Below, in pieces: positions 21,391 through 33,442 of a stretch of DNA of 64,000 bases (position 1 is its first letter; the number at the start of each line of letters is the position of its first letter). Both the position numbers and the translations under genes were made by a program. The DNA is from Tenrec ecaudatus (taxonomy: Eukaryota; Chordata; Mammalia; Afrosoricida; Tenrecidae): the NCBI RefSeq assembly GCF_050624435.1, contig NC_134538.1, positions 117,636,437 to 117,700,436 of the forward strand. Reading direction: 5' to 3'. Below the pieces are notes generated by a model. The model was not told the origin of the DNA. It searched no databases and saw only the letters and a program-made list of their open reading frames with translations.

Positions 21391-23270
21391 CACAGCAGTT
21401 GTGAAAGAGCCCCGCCCCCCCAAAACCACTGCCTTGAGATAATCTTTAAGCCTTAAACCAAATCAATTCCCTGAAGTATTCTTTAAGCTAAACAAGAGGT
21501 GAACTAGTAAAAAAAAAATTGCACTCTTAAGTATCATCTATATGCCGTCAAAGTGACAACAGCAACTCAAAAGATAAGAAAGCGTAGCAGACAGTGATCT
21601 ATGTGACTAGAACCGAAGGTGAGAGGAAACGCACAACTCCCAGAATGTGATCAGTGCCACTGAGCTGTAAGTTTGGACACACTTGAATCGGTGTTCACTC
21701 TGCCGCCTATATTCTCAACAACAAAACGGGGTACAAAATTTGCTCAGCATGGTTGTTCAAATCTGCTTTGAACAGATGCTGCTACTTGAGATGAATAAAT
21801 ACTCAATGGGCGAAAGTCAACATGGAAGATTCCTGCGCTGGCTGGTTTTTATTGTTGTTGCTGTTTTGTTTTTGTTTTGGAATCTCATTGTTTCATTAGT
21901 AAGTATATATTGAATTTAACATGAGATACTTCTTCTGTAGAATCAAATCTAACCAAGAGGCATGATACAACAGATATGGGATAGAAAGAGTACTAGATTG
22001 TAGTATGAACTTCAAATTTCCCTGCTGGGCTCAGTTTTGTCACTCAAAATGCCATATTTCTGGGGTGGTTTGTCATCTGTCTGATCATGAGGAAATGACC
22101 AGATCAGGGTACTTCTTCCAACCAGAACTATTGGAACAGTGACTAAATTCACTGACTTAACACAAATTAAATTCGCTGACTCAGTTCTTAGGGTGATGAC
22201 TGGCTTTATTATGATTTCAATTTTTTATTTTGTAATAGGAAGATTTCTTTCATAATATGGGGAAAAACTGAGAAGAAAAACAAAACAAAGAAATACCTAC
22301 AAAGTATTTTCAGTAGGACCTTTGAAGATGTTTATGTTTGGTCACTTAACAAGTCTGCAAGGAATTTTGGATGAGAAAAAAGCTCAACTCGCAGTTCTAA
22401 TACTGAGCCTGGGTTTGCCTAAAGAAGGCTGTTATTTGGTGAACTCAGGCTATGAAGCTGTGGTTAGTGAAGGAAATTAGTCATGAAAACACAGCTTAGC
22501 CCAGCAGGAATCTATAATGCATGAATCAATTCCACTTTTTGTTTATTTTCACAGAGCTAGATGGTGAAAGTGTTGAAATTTCCTTCTGGCACACAACGTC
22601 GGAGGGTGCTTGTCAGGACTCCCCAGCACATCTTGTTGATTAAGATTATTTGGAAGACATGGTCCTTATCCCAAACTAAAAGTACAACAAGGATTTCAAC
22701 ACCTTGGAGATTCCAAATGTGCAAGCATGAAAGTTACCACACCCGCAATGAATATGCAGTGTGCTTTTCTGAAAATAGGCACACATGTACATCTGAGTTT
22801 TCATAGTAAAGTGAATATAGCCTGCAAAAAGGAATGAGAAATGAAGAATTTGATTGAATTATATTCACCCAGAACTATGAAAAATTTTATTGAATTACAC
22901 TTACTCAGAACTATCCTAAATAGGAAAAGTTAAAAAGTATATATATTATTCCTTGGTAAAAATGTTTTTAAGGTATTATAAGTAATATTTTACAGTAATA
23001 ATAAGTCTAACAGAATTTAATATAAAGGTTTTGAGGTCTTGAAAAGAAGTTCCAAATAATACTCTATGTTTTCTACAACTCTGAGAAGTCTAAACTTCCC
23101 TTTACATTAAATAAGCAAATAGATAAAATTCTGGTGTATTTTATCAGATATGCCCCCCAACCCATCATCAAATTATTCCCTCACATAGGAAGTGTGTTTT
23201 GTTAAAATATCAGAGATCATGGTAAAGATAATCTTGTAATTTGGAGAATCCTTAAAGTACAAAACCAATC
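21391..23270. other. Unassigned intergenic DNA
   Basis: About 1.9 kb without a recognisable gene or repeat; short frames (for example 21683-21913 and 22561-22806) show no known domain. Confidence 0.4.
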
Positions 23271-23271
23271 A

Positions 23272-23467
23272 AAGCCAGTGTCATCAGGTCAATTCCTATC
23301 GAGAGTCACCCACAGGACAGAGGAGAGCTGCTGCATAGGGTGCCCAGGATGACATCTCCATGGACGCAGACTGTCACAGCCTTCTCTCATGGAGTGCCTA
23401 GTGGATTCAAAGTGCTGACAGTATGGTCACCAGTCAAGTGCTTTAAGCACTGTGCCACCAGGGCACC
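23272..23467 (-). mobile_element. AfroSINE, near full length
   Basis: Antisense order: shared 3' tail 'gtcatcaggtcaattcctat', then 'agagctgctgcatagggtg', 'agactgtcacagccttctct', and the tRNA-like head ending 'cactgtgccaccagggcacc'. Confidence 0.85.
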
Positions 23468-23499
23468 TTATTCTCAGTAAATGCCTCCCAAACTCACGG

Positions 23500-24300
23500 C
23501 TGACAAGTTGATTATAGTTCATAGTGACTGACTAGAGCATACAAAATGAAGTAAGCATGGACAACAAAACGGCTGACAAGAGACGACCAAGAATAAAGAA
23601 GCAAACAACAAAACGGACACAGGCCAGAATCCAAGACTATCTCACTAAGCACTTGAGGTAGCACCCCTTTTTAAAATAACACCTGCAACCACACCGATGG
23701 CTACACCTGTACAGATGGAATCAAAATCCAGCTAAGACCCCACAGGGGTACAGCCTCTGCACCACTGCAATGGAACAGAATTCTCGCAGTCTCCATTGCT
23801 CTTGCTGGTAAGTCTTGCCTGTTTTTCCTTAACTCGGTATTGATGGGTGTAAATGCCCTACAGAATAAATTGGTTAAATGTCTCTTTGACTCATAAAGAG
23901 TGTTATGCTCATGAAAGAACCGGGCTTAGTTACTGTGCGAAGCTTAGAGGCTGAAAGATCGCTTCCCTGGTGCATAAACCAACCGATTCCTGAACCACAT
24001 ACTAGGGAGGACAACTTAGCGAATGTAAGGCCACTGCTCCAGGGCATAAGCCGACTGATTCCTAAACTCAGTCTCATAACAACACTACCCATAAAAGTAA
24101 TACTCCAGGATGAAACAATGGAAATAATGACATGTTCTGTTGCCCTAATTACGTTTTTAAAGCCATCTTCTTCTGTAGACAATATATAAAATGCTGTCAC
24201 ATCTTTAATATCATCCTTTTTTCATATATAAGTTCTCTCTTTCTAACCCCCAAATCTTGCTTTTCATTCCAAATTTATTCCATATGACAAATACTTCAAA
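23500..24300. other. Unassigned sequence, possibly part of an old LTR-type element
   Basis: Repeat-like in character but unmatched. A motif of about 38 bp recurs loosely: 'ccaaccgattcctgaacc' near 23979 and 'ccgactgattcctaaactc' near 24051. Promoter-like direct repeats of this kind occur in LTR U3 regions, and 'ctacagaataaattgg' near 23859 could be a polyadenylation signal. I cannot identify ends, so this is only a suggestion. Confidence 0.2.
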
Positions 24301-24302
24301 CT

Positions 24303-24625
24303 GTCGTTGGGAGGTGCAGTGCAGTGGAGTCCCTTCTGACTCGGGCCCAACAAAAGGGAACACCCCCATGACTTCACCCTGTTCACAAGGCTTGTCAGGT
24401 TTGAGCCCCTTCTTGCAGCCAATGTGTCAATCACTTTTTGAGGGCTTCCTCTGCTCCCTGCCCACCTACACTGCTCAGCATGATGCCCCGTGGCCAGGGA
24501 GCTGTCTCTCGTGTTCCTATGTCCCAAGCATGTGAACGATGGTTCTCCATCCAGACTTCTAATGGGCACTCTGGCTGTACTTCTCCCAAGACAGATCTGC
24601 TGGAGTTTTCATTACTCTTCGCCAT
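24303..24625 (-). mobile_element. RTE LINE 3' end, antisense
   Basis: Contains 'cttgcagccaatgtgtcaat', 'tgctcagcatgatgccccg', 'ccagggagctgtctctc' and 'ggcactctggctgtacttct', in backwards RTE 3' UTR order. An R4 repeat follows directly. Confidence 0.75.
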
Positions 24626-24629
24626 GTTC

Positions 24630-25195
24630 GACAGGGTTCTCTAGAGAAAGAAAACAAAGACGCTAATACTTTTATATATATATTTATATAGATAGAGTTA
24701 TAACATAAGAAATAAACAATTAATTAATCTATGAAGCAGGACCAATGGCTCAATACAAATCACTTCTGTGAGACAGATAATACACTGGCAGTTGTCAAGT
24801 CTTGAGGGTTGCCGGTTAGTTCTCTGTAGAGCAATTCAGGCTACCCAGTCACAGGCAGCAAACAGCAAAGTAGGTCACCAACAGTCAGCCAGATGACAGG
24901 GCCTGCAGTTCCCAACTCAAGAGCTGGATTCTCCAGTAGTGTGGCAAAGCAGGTCTTGAAGGAACCTCAAATTACAGCGACACAGTCCACAGGTTAGTTT
25001 TCCCACAGGTAGTGTAGCTTGCAAATGGAGGCAGAGAACAAACAAGGCAGCCGCACGCTGGTCTGATGATCAAAGAGCAAGAGACAAGAAAGGTGAGGTT
25101 CTTTGAGCCATTTAGCTCTCCGCCCTTTAATCAATCCCACATGTGTTCATCGTCCAGGTTGGCACAATAAACCTACCTGTCACATTCTCTGACAC
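24630..25195 (-). repeat. R4 interspersed repeat, long copy
   Basis: Runs from 'gacagggttctctagagaaa' with an AT-rich stretch behind it to 'ccaggttggcacaataaacc'. The latter is the reverse complement of the kind of start seen at 62525 ('atcaacttggctag'), so both ends of the family are visible here. AT-rich tail and length suggest a retroposon or LTR-like element; the family is not resolved. Confidence 0.55.
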
Positions 25196-26389
25196 TATAA
25201 TTTAAATACTGCATATATATTTTTTATAGATCAGAGAGCAAAATTTAATAATTTAATAAACACCTATATTTATGTATAAAGAAAACACAAGGTAAATCAC
25301 AACAAAAAATTTAAATTTTAAGTGTCAACAGTTTGACACTTGAGTTCAGATTTTTATGTACTATGTGCATGCAGCTAATGTTATGATTTTATAAGAAATT
25401 TATTAATTAAACATAATAATTACTCTAAATAAGGGATTAATGTTTATTTGCATGAGATCTCTTGGTTATTTCCCCCATTCTAACTTAGTGAAATTAACCT
25501 CTGCTTATCGTGAAAAGTCTATAAAATTCCTTCTCCATTGATATCACTGTTTTGGATTGTGACATTCAAATGTCAGATAATTGAAAAACTCCACTTGAAC
25601 TGCAATTAAAATACTTTGCAGTGAACACAGATTAATATAGATAAATTAATGATATATTTCAAAGTACATCTACAAAAGAACAAAGTTGAAAAATAGAATC
25701 TTTTTTTCTAAGTGGAACAAAACTTTGAAGGTATACTTGCTTTTTAATGGAATATTCGATGAGAAATGCTAGCAATAGACTGGGAAACAGCATGGTTGGT
25801 GTATTCCTAGGGAAAACCAAAACCCCAATAGTGAACATTAGAAATAGGCTCCTTGCAAGTATCTGGATTTAAGTTCTGATAATATTTCTTCTTAAAATAG
25901 TTATTCCATGATGAAAGGTCTATTTATTCACAGGTGGGAAGGCAGAAATCCAACATTAATGTCTGTGTCGAAAAGTTCATGCACTGGGTTTGTGGTCTTC
26001 TCAAAGTTCAGTATTTCATCACATTTTTATAGCACCTTATAAATATATATGTGATCTGCATTTTCTTTAAAAAGTAGCTTATTCTTCTATCGGTATGGCA
26101 ATAGAGTGAAAAGACATAGCTTCTCTGTCTAGACTGCATTTTTAAATCCTTGGAGTATACAGAGCTAACATTTAAAAACAGGCCATTCTCCTTGCACCTG
26201 CGTAAATTGAAAAGAAAATGGCAGTTGCCTTCCAGAGGGAGGAAGCGTGAAACCAGTCACACAAAATGATCTGAAGGGAAAGCTTTAGAGGAATCTTCAA
26301 AGGCTGTGGTGCTCAGCTGTCCTACTGTCACCTCTCTTCCAGTCAATGAGAAGGAACTCTTCTTCATGACCATTAAGAAGGCAGTGGAC
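25196..26389. other. Unassigned intergenic DNA
   Basis: Strongly AT-rich in the first half; no gene recognised. Confidence 0.4.
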
Positions 26390-27078
26390 CGCCTGTGCGA
26401 TCGTGAGGTGTCAATGGGGTCAGATATCAGGCATCAAAGAACAAAAAAAATCATATCATTGTGAATGAGGGGGGTGTAGAATGGAAACTCAAAGCCCATC
26501 TGTAGGCAACTGGACGTCCCATTACAGAAGGGTCGTCGGGAGGAGATGAGCCAGTCAGGATGCAATATAGCACCAATGAAACATACAACTTTCCTCTAAT
26601 TCTTTAATACTCCCCCGCCCCCCCCCCACTATCATGATCTACCTTACAAATTCCGCTAGACCAGAGGATGTACACTGGTACTGATCAGAGCTGGAAACAC
26701 AGGGAATCCAGGACAGATAAACCTCTCAGGACCCATAATGAGAGTAGAGATACCAGCGGGGAAGGTGGGGGAGAAAGGGGAAACCAATCTCAATGATGTA
26801 CATATAAGCCCCTCCCTGGGGGACAGACAACAAAAACGTGAGTGAAGGGAGACATTTGACAGTGTAAGATATGATAAAATAATGATAATTATTAAGGGTT
26901 TGTGAGGGAGAAAGGGAGGGGGAGGGAGGGGAAAATGAGCTGATATCAAGGGCTCAAGTAGAAAGCAATGCTTTGAGAATGATGATGGCAACAAATATAC
27001 AAATGTGCTTGGCACAATGGCTGGATGGATGGCTTGTGATAAGAGTTGTATGAGCCCCCAGTAATATGATTAAAAAAT
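26390..27078 (+). mobile_element. R1 retroposon, 5'-truncated copy
   Basis: Starts inside the internal module at 'gcctgtgcgatcgtgagg' and runs colinearly through 'caggatgcaatatagcacc', 'aacacagggaatccaggaca' and 'gagttgtatgagccccca' to a short A-rich end near 27075. I could not find a clear target-site duplication. Confidence 0.85.
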
Positions 27079-27533
27079 AGAAACCCTGTGGAACATAGAG
27101 ATATTTCATAGGTTTGGACAATATCCAAGATAATAATGTATTTGTTTTATGAAATGAGAGACATTACTAAATATAGAAAGAACTGCATTCATTGTTAAAT
27201 TTCATTCATTATTAAATTTTCTCTATGAGTTAAGGTAGTACCTAGCAGAACTTTCAGTTAGACAAAGGGACAAGATCTAAAGTTAACACCTTTCCCTTAA
27301 GCTGATAGGTGCACTCCTAAGCAGAAAGACAGAAGGCCTGTAGAAAGATGAAAACAAATAGCAGGTGAGAGAATTATATTATAAAAAGAGTAATGAGTTT
27401 GGTTCCTGCACATAGTACTACTGAGAATCAAATGGGCAACTCTAATTTTCCTAGAGTGCTGTACTCCTGGGACAACTAGGAACCATTAACATAAGACACT
27501 ATGACTTAAAATATTTAGGGTTTAAAATAATCC
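27079..27533. other. Unassigned intergenic DNA
   Basis: No gene or repeat recognised. Confidence 0.4.
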
Positions 27534-27631
27534 TAGGGGGAAATGAATGTATAAATGTGCTTTACACAATTGATGTATGTATGGATTGTGATAACAGTTG
27601 TATGAGCCTCTAATAAAATGATTTTTTTTAA
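27534..27631 (+). mobile_element. R1 retroposon, extreme 3' end only
   Basis: Only the last ~95 bp of R1: 'aaatgtgctttacacaattg', 'atgtatggattgtgataac', 'gttgtatgagcctctaataa', ending in 'aatgattttttttaa'. Confidence 0.85.
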
Positions 27632-27766
27632 GTTTACAGACCTAGATGGAAGCTATGTTAAGAAACAATAGCTTCACCTTTTGATATTCATGTTAAATAA
27701 GTATTTCTATGATTTTGTAGCCCCAAAAAAGGAGAAAAGCTATAGCCTTCTATACTGGCTTAAATG

Positions 27767-27940
27767 GTCCGTGGGGCACAGTGGTTTCTGTGCTGGCTTC
27801 TAACCTCCAGGTCTACGGTGTCCTACATGGGTCCTTCTGTGAAACAGAGAAGAGGCTGTCAGCTCCCATAACGGTGTACAGTCTAGAAATACTATGGAGG
27901 GTCACTATGAGTTGCGATTGATTCAATAGTGGTGCTAAGT
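27767..27940 (+). mobile_element. AfroSINE
   Basis: 'ggggcacagtggtttctgtg', 'gaagaggctgtcagctccc', 'gtgtacagtctagaaatact' and the tail 'gtcactatgagttgcgattg' with 'attcaatagtgg' follow AfroSINE order. Confidence 0.75.
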
Positions 27941-28546
27941 ACTTTACCCACTTTAATTTTCTGAAAAATTTTCTTATAAGACTGGTATTTTTTGAAGTTC
28001 TTGGCTGTTTCTTTCCCCATGCCCTAGGGGAGTTTTAGTGCAAATTCAATTTCATATGATGGATTTTTTCAATAAATGTATACTTGTATACTTGAAATAA
28101 ATGAATGCATCATATAAGTTTTAAAAAATACCCTAGGGACACCAACTTTCTAAAAGCAGGAAGCAAGAGGAGACAACTGGTTCGTCTCCAAGGAGCATCT
28201 TACTGAAGATCTCTTGCCCATGTGGCTGAGAGGTTGGAAAGCAAAGAACCTCCTGAATGAAAATGATGAGAAGGAAGCTACTTCCAGGATGCACATTAAA
28301 CATTTAACAAGGGACCTACCTCCGTACCAGGATGGCAAGCCCAGAAATGCCTGTTGACAAGGTATCAGAAGTCTCAAGGACCAAGGGCTGTTTTTGTTTT
28401 TTCCATTCCCAATATCAATATTTGTTGTATTTTCCAGTCCTCGGAACATCATTACATCTCAAGTGTTTGGGGTATAACAAAACTTTTTTTTAAAAGATAA
28501 AATTAATTGTGATTTAAATGTTCATTTTATAAATTAGGTTCTCATT
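27941..28546. other. Unassigned intergenic DNA
   Basis: No gene recognised; the 100-codon minus frame at 28150-28452 has no known domain. Confidence 0.4.
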
Positions 28547-28557
28547 TAACAATTTCT
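28547..28557. repeat. Target-site duplication, left copy (R1)
   Basis: 'taacaatttct' here and again at 28954-28964. Confidence 0.85.
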
Positions 28558-28953
28558 TTTTTTTAAGCATATTATTGGGGGCTCATACAACTCTTATCAC
28601 AATCTATCCATACATACACGTGTCAAGCACATTTGTGCATTTGTTGTCCTCATCATTCTCAAAATATTTGCTTTCTACTTGAGCCCTTGGTATCAGCTCC
28701 TCAATTTTTCCCCTTCCTCCCCACTCCCCACTCCCTCATGAACCGTTGATAATTTATAAATTATTATTATTTTGTCATGTCTGGAAATATAGGGAATCCA
28801 GGACAGATGAACCCTCCAGGGGCTGATACCGGGAGGGTGGAGAGAAGGTGGGGTAGAAAGGAGGAACCAATTACCACGATCTACATATAACCCCCTTCCT
28901 GGGGACAGACAACAGGAAAGTGGTTGAAGAGAGATGTTGAACAGTATAAGACA
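28558..28953 (-). mobile_element. R1 retroposon with 5' inversion (twin priming)
   Basis: The 3' segment (28558 to about 28780) is antisense R1 ending in 'ttattattttgtcatgt'. The next segment (about 28781-28953) is R1 in the opposite direction, starting at 'ggaaatatagggaatccagg' and running to 'gttgaacagtataagacat'. The 11-bp direct repeats enclose both parts, so it is one insertion event with its 5' part inverted. Confidence 0.85.
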
Positions 28954-29109
28954 TAACAATTTCTATACAACTTATTCAATGACATTGGCTACATTTTTTA
29001 TGAAATCCAAAAGAAAGCAGCAAATAATAAAATATTGAACTGAGGAATGATATGACATAGGTATTAACTCCCAAGAGCGAACAATTTTTTAAAGTGTATA
29101 TCCAGGATT

Positions 29110-30020
29110 GGGTTTGGGGCTGGCACTAAATCCTAGCTCCAACGTAAGAACAATTAATTCTTACATCCTAACCCTGCTTGATACTCACCCTCAGCAAGGA
29201 ACACAGAGGATTTGGCAGCTGTAGCAAATTGTGGGGAAGAATTTAGATGGTGCCCGGCAGTCTGATAAAATAGTATCTGGGGGCTTAAAGGCTTGTCTCC
29301 AAACAAGCAGCCATCTAACTGAGATGTCAACTAAGTCCACATGCAAGAAGCACACCATCATCAGTCACCAAAGGATTGGAATCATATAATCTGAAGTCAA
29401 TGGAGGGATCAGTATCAGAGACTAAATTGTGAGAATCCGAGGCACAGGAGGCGATGGATGGCAGTGATTGTCCAAGATTCATTTGTGGGATTGCTTAGGA
29501 AATACACCTCCCGAGAACAACCCCTACCTGAAATTGAGGGATGGGAGGAAAGCGGCCACTAAACAGAGTGTTTGGGAGAGAGGGGGATAAAAATTCAAAG
29601 GTATAAATCTGACCTGAACGGTTAAAACTGTCAGTAGACTGCCCCCAATGATGCAGGCTGGACCAGATCTGGCTTCCAAAATTTTCTGTATTTTCGGTTT
29701 GTACTGTTTTGTTTGTTTTTCGTTCATTCATAGTAGAGCGTATCTTAGAGGTGTTAGGTCAATGGAGGTCACCCTCTTGAAGCTGTTACATGCTGTGTCA
29801 TTTTTTGGTGTATATGAAACCCAGAATTGATGAAAGTGTAGAGACAGCAAGTAGAAACAGTGGTTCAGGAGGAGGGAGGTATAGGGCTGGTGGAGGGGGT
29901 GAAAGGGAGACAAAGTCAAGGTGCCATTTAGAAAATGAATGGTTGGAAACTGATAGTGATAGCAATTGAAATACGGACTGATATATGTGCTAAATCCCAA
30001 GCAATATATATATCAAATTA
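29110..30020 (+). repeat. R2 retroposon-like repeat
   Basis: Colinear with 58660-59580. Shared landmarks are 'gatactcaccctcagcaagg', 'aagcagccatctaactgaga', 'gtgagaatccgaggcac'-type block, 'agcggccactaaacagag', and 'gtatatgaaacccagaattg'. A G-rich tract near 29870 is followed by an AT-rich end. One ~90-bp segment ('tatctgggggcttaaaggct' through 'tccacatgcaagaagcacac') is also present in R1, so the families share a module. No protein frame is conserved between the copies. Confidence 0.75.
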
Positions 30021-30104
30021 AGATTGAGTAAAATGGGAAATCAAACAATAAGATGTTAAATTTCATTCTAATTATATTTTCATTAATTTATTTTCATATG
30101 CACT
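30021..30104. other. Unassigned AT-rich DNA
   Basis: Short low-complexity spacer after R2. Confidence 0.4.
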
Positions 30105-30185
30105 CTGTTCTGAGGGCAGAGATTTTCATACCCCTGCTCAAGCATGTGAGAGCATTCAATAGACGCTTATTGCCTACTGGATCTC
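30105..30185 (+). mobile_element. Possible L2 LINE 3' fragment
   Basis: 'gagggcagagattttcatac' and 'attcaatagacgcttattg' resemble the end of L2 (a GGCAGGGAC block, then CTCAATAAATGTTTG). Weak and short. Confidence 0.35.
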
Positions 30186-32560
30186 TACAAATGGATTTGG
30201 GGTTTTCACGGTCTTTCAGTAAATGATTTGTATTTCTTTGTTTGTTTGTTTGTTTAGCCCAAGGTTCACTAGTTCAAGACTAGCTATCACTGAGGCAAAT
30301 TCTGAGAGTACTGGCTATTACTCTCTCAAGAAGGACCTCTAGCTATCCTTCAGGTAGGTGGTGACTCTTTGACTAGGTAGACATTTCATGTCTTTTCACC
30401 TTCAAGAAAGCCATGTAGATTTTGAACTATTGGGGGGGGGAATAATACACTGGTTATTTTAATAAAAGTATTAGTTTACTGAATTTTGTATTAATGTTGC
30501 TATATAGTTCCACATAAAAATAAAAAATCACTCCCTTTAATGTTACCACAATCTAATCAGAAAAGTCTTTAGATATTTAGCAGTGTCAAGCTCAAAGTGG
30601 CAGGACAATATTCCCCAAACTTTAATTTCTGGTTTAAACTCGAATGGTATCCTCCGCAATAGTCACTGACAGTTGCTTTTCCTCCAATAGCAAGCTTACC
30701 TTATTCATTTTCAAGAAAACAGCTCTCAAATACCAAAGACTAAATTACCATGGCTCACTACACATTTTTTTCAAACAAAGGGAAAAAAAACATGAAAAAA
30801 GTGCCTAGCTGAGTTCTCAACTTAATCACACGAGTGCTTTTTCTCAAGATCACCTTTGCTCATTGATATATATGCACGAAGGGAGATTTGTATACATTTT
30901 CAATTTCATTACAGAGAACACGAAAAATACTCAATCAAAGGTATATATTTAGTGACATTAAGAAGGTTATTTTATCAAATGCTGTCTAACAAGCTTTCTT
31001 GATAATTAGTTAATTACTTTCTAAATTTGTTAGCATGCTCATTTCATTATCTAGATTCGATTACTTAAAGTGAATTTGGAACCCGAAGTGTAGCAGCCAG
31101 AAAGCCTATTAAAGGCATGCATTAGTTGCCTCCCTCCTGAAAACACAATGATGTTTGCAGACGTCATAGACAACCTTGAAAGGCTTAAGGAAACACCCCC
31201 AGGAGATCCATCTTGCTTGTAGGACTGAAGCGACCCATGGATACAAGGAGAATGTGCTGGGGGAAAAACAGACATTCCGTGGGAACTAGTTTCTAAAATG
31301 GGACTCACCCAATTACAAAATGTGGTTTGACTCTGTCCCTGGTGTTAGCTCATGTGATCAATGAAACATCAATGAAGGGAATTCAGATTAGCCTCAACCC
31401 AGTGGCCAGGGTTATTTTGAAAGATAGGCTTTCCCTAGACTTCTGTCCAGCCCAGTGCAGCGCTCCTGCAATTGCTAATTCCTTATGCCATGTCTAGACC
31501 AAGGCTTTTAGCTAAGTGGAAGGATCAATACAGAAAATTAAGTAGAAAGTCACTTGACTTTCTAAGGTAGACACGGATAGTCTGAAGCTTTTTGCCTTTT
31601 TTTTCAATTGAATCTATGACTGCGACTATAGTTCAAAAACCTGTATAATCCGATGGGACAGTCACTCTCATGATTAGTTTGTGTGATATTGCATAGTCGA
31701 TGCAGTGAACAAGAGGTTATCATATGTGGACCTTACAAAAGGACCTCTTTTAAAAGGACCAGGTATTTTCTGAAGAGACTGTATAAAGTTGGAGGAGGAC
31801 TGGATGCATGCTAGACTGTCCACTGCTGGTTTGGTGAGGAAGGGTGCTATACTAAAGGTGTGCTGATGAGTTCTAGGACCCAAGAAAAACACCTGGCTTG
31901 AAACCAGTGAAGACCATGCACGACTTGTATTCCAGAGCGGGAAGCACTAGAATTCAATTCTGCCAACAAACAGAAACAGCTGAGAAGAGGATCCTGGACT
32001 CCGATGATAAGAATTTGAGTTTTCTTCTGTATTTCCCCAAATCAATATGATTTATTGTATCTGCGGATAGCTGGCCTGTAGTAGAACTTGAGAACCATCT
32101 AGCTTTTCTGTCTCATAATAGAAAGGACCATAGTTCCTAAGAGCTAAAATTCTGTAGAGTCATTTCTTCTTTGAAACCTAGACCGCACAAGTAGGCACCA
32201 ACAGTTGTATCTCACCTGCCTGTTCTCACATGTTAATATGGGAGGTCTCCTTTTATTTCTGCATGATGAGGCCCTGAAGAGAGAACACAGCTCTGCCATG
32301 ACTATGATTCTGCCAAACAGAACTGTGAGCAAATGAGTGAATGTAGATTTAAGCCATTAAATTTGTTGTTCCTTGTAAAAAATAAACATAATATACATTA
32401 TAAAATATTAATATGATTTATTATCTCTTGCTACACATTGGTGTTACATTTTAAAAACCAAAAATCACTGGGTTTTTCTTCATTTCAGAAGTTATGTAGG
32501 TAACTTGATATGTAATATTAGAATGGTAATGCTAATGGAACCAAAAAGAAAAATCAGAAA
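30186..32560. other. Unassigned intergenic DNA
   Basis: About 2.4 kb without a recognised gene. A short (GTTT)n run lies at 30236-30257. Sequence at 31640-32390 has a repeat-like feel but I could not assign it. Confidence 0.4.
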
Positions 32561-32561
32561 C

Positions 32562-32690
32562 AAAATCATTGCCTTCTAGTGGACTCAGAGTTACTGTGCA
32601 AGAAAGAGCAGAATTGCTCCCACAGGGTTTGCAAGCTTTTGGTTAGCAGCTCAGCACTTTCGCCATCACTGTGCAACTCAACTCCTTGTA
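32562..32690 (-). mobile_element. AfroSINE fragment
   Basis: Antisense pieces 'ggactcagagttactgtgc', 'agagcagaattgctcccaca' and 'ggttagcagctcagcacttt' with 'gccatcactgtgcaactc' match the tail, middle and tRNA-like head. Confidence 0.65.
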
Positions 32691-33430
32691 ATTGATAAAT
32701 CTTGTGGTTTCAGATTCCTTCGTAATGTCCTCAAGGATAAAGATTTGTGAAGAGCCATGAGAGATGCAACTATTAGTGCCTACTTGTTGGGAGCCAAGGT
32801 GTCAAAGAAGAAACTGTTCTACACAACTAATAGGCCATGTGGACCCTGGCCTTTTCTATTCTGAGATCAGACAAACTAGATGGTTCTTGGCTATCAATAC
32901 AAACCATTCTCTTTAGTGATACAATAGATGACTTTCAATATAATGGGGAAATGTATATTAAAACTCAAAATCTAAAGGAAAAAATATCAGGCTTAGTGGC
33001 CTAATAGAGCCAAGAGGAGCGTTTGAGACCCAGAGAGATCCTTTAAACCTGAAACTGAAATTATTCCTTTATTGCTGGAGATCATTTTTCGGTTAAATAA
33101 CAGATTAGCTCATAAAATAAACAATGTCACCAGTTGAAAATTTAGCCCTTAAAAATAACATCAAAACAACTATTTGAAAACAAATGGTCAAAATTTAGCC
33201 TAAAGCAAAAATGAGCAGGCAAGGGAGGGTCAGGGAAGCTTGATTAATGGAAACAGAACAATCAGAATGGCAATGATGTGAATGTTGACACATTGTAAAA
33301 AATGTAATAAATATTGCTGAAAAGTGTGTATAGAAATTATTTAATGGGAACTTTATTGGTGTAAACTCTCACCAAAAGCATAATAAAATACTTTTTTAAA
33401 GACTAAAGATATAGGATTTCAGAGTTATAT
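32691..33430. other. Unassigned intergenic DNA
   Basis: AT-rich; nothing recognised. Confidence 0.4.
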
Positions 33431-33442
33431 AACATATTTTGT
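33431..33442. repeat. Target-site duplication, left copy (R1)
   Basis: 'aacatattttgt' here and exactly again at 34105-34116. Confidence 0.9.

Noticed and set aside
31640-32390. Possible MaLR-type LTR
   Set aside because: A few words resemble the end of such LTRs, but I could not place termini or a consistent alignment.
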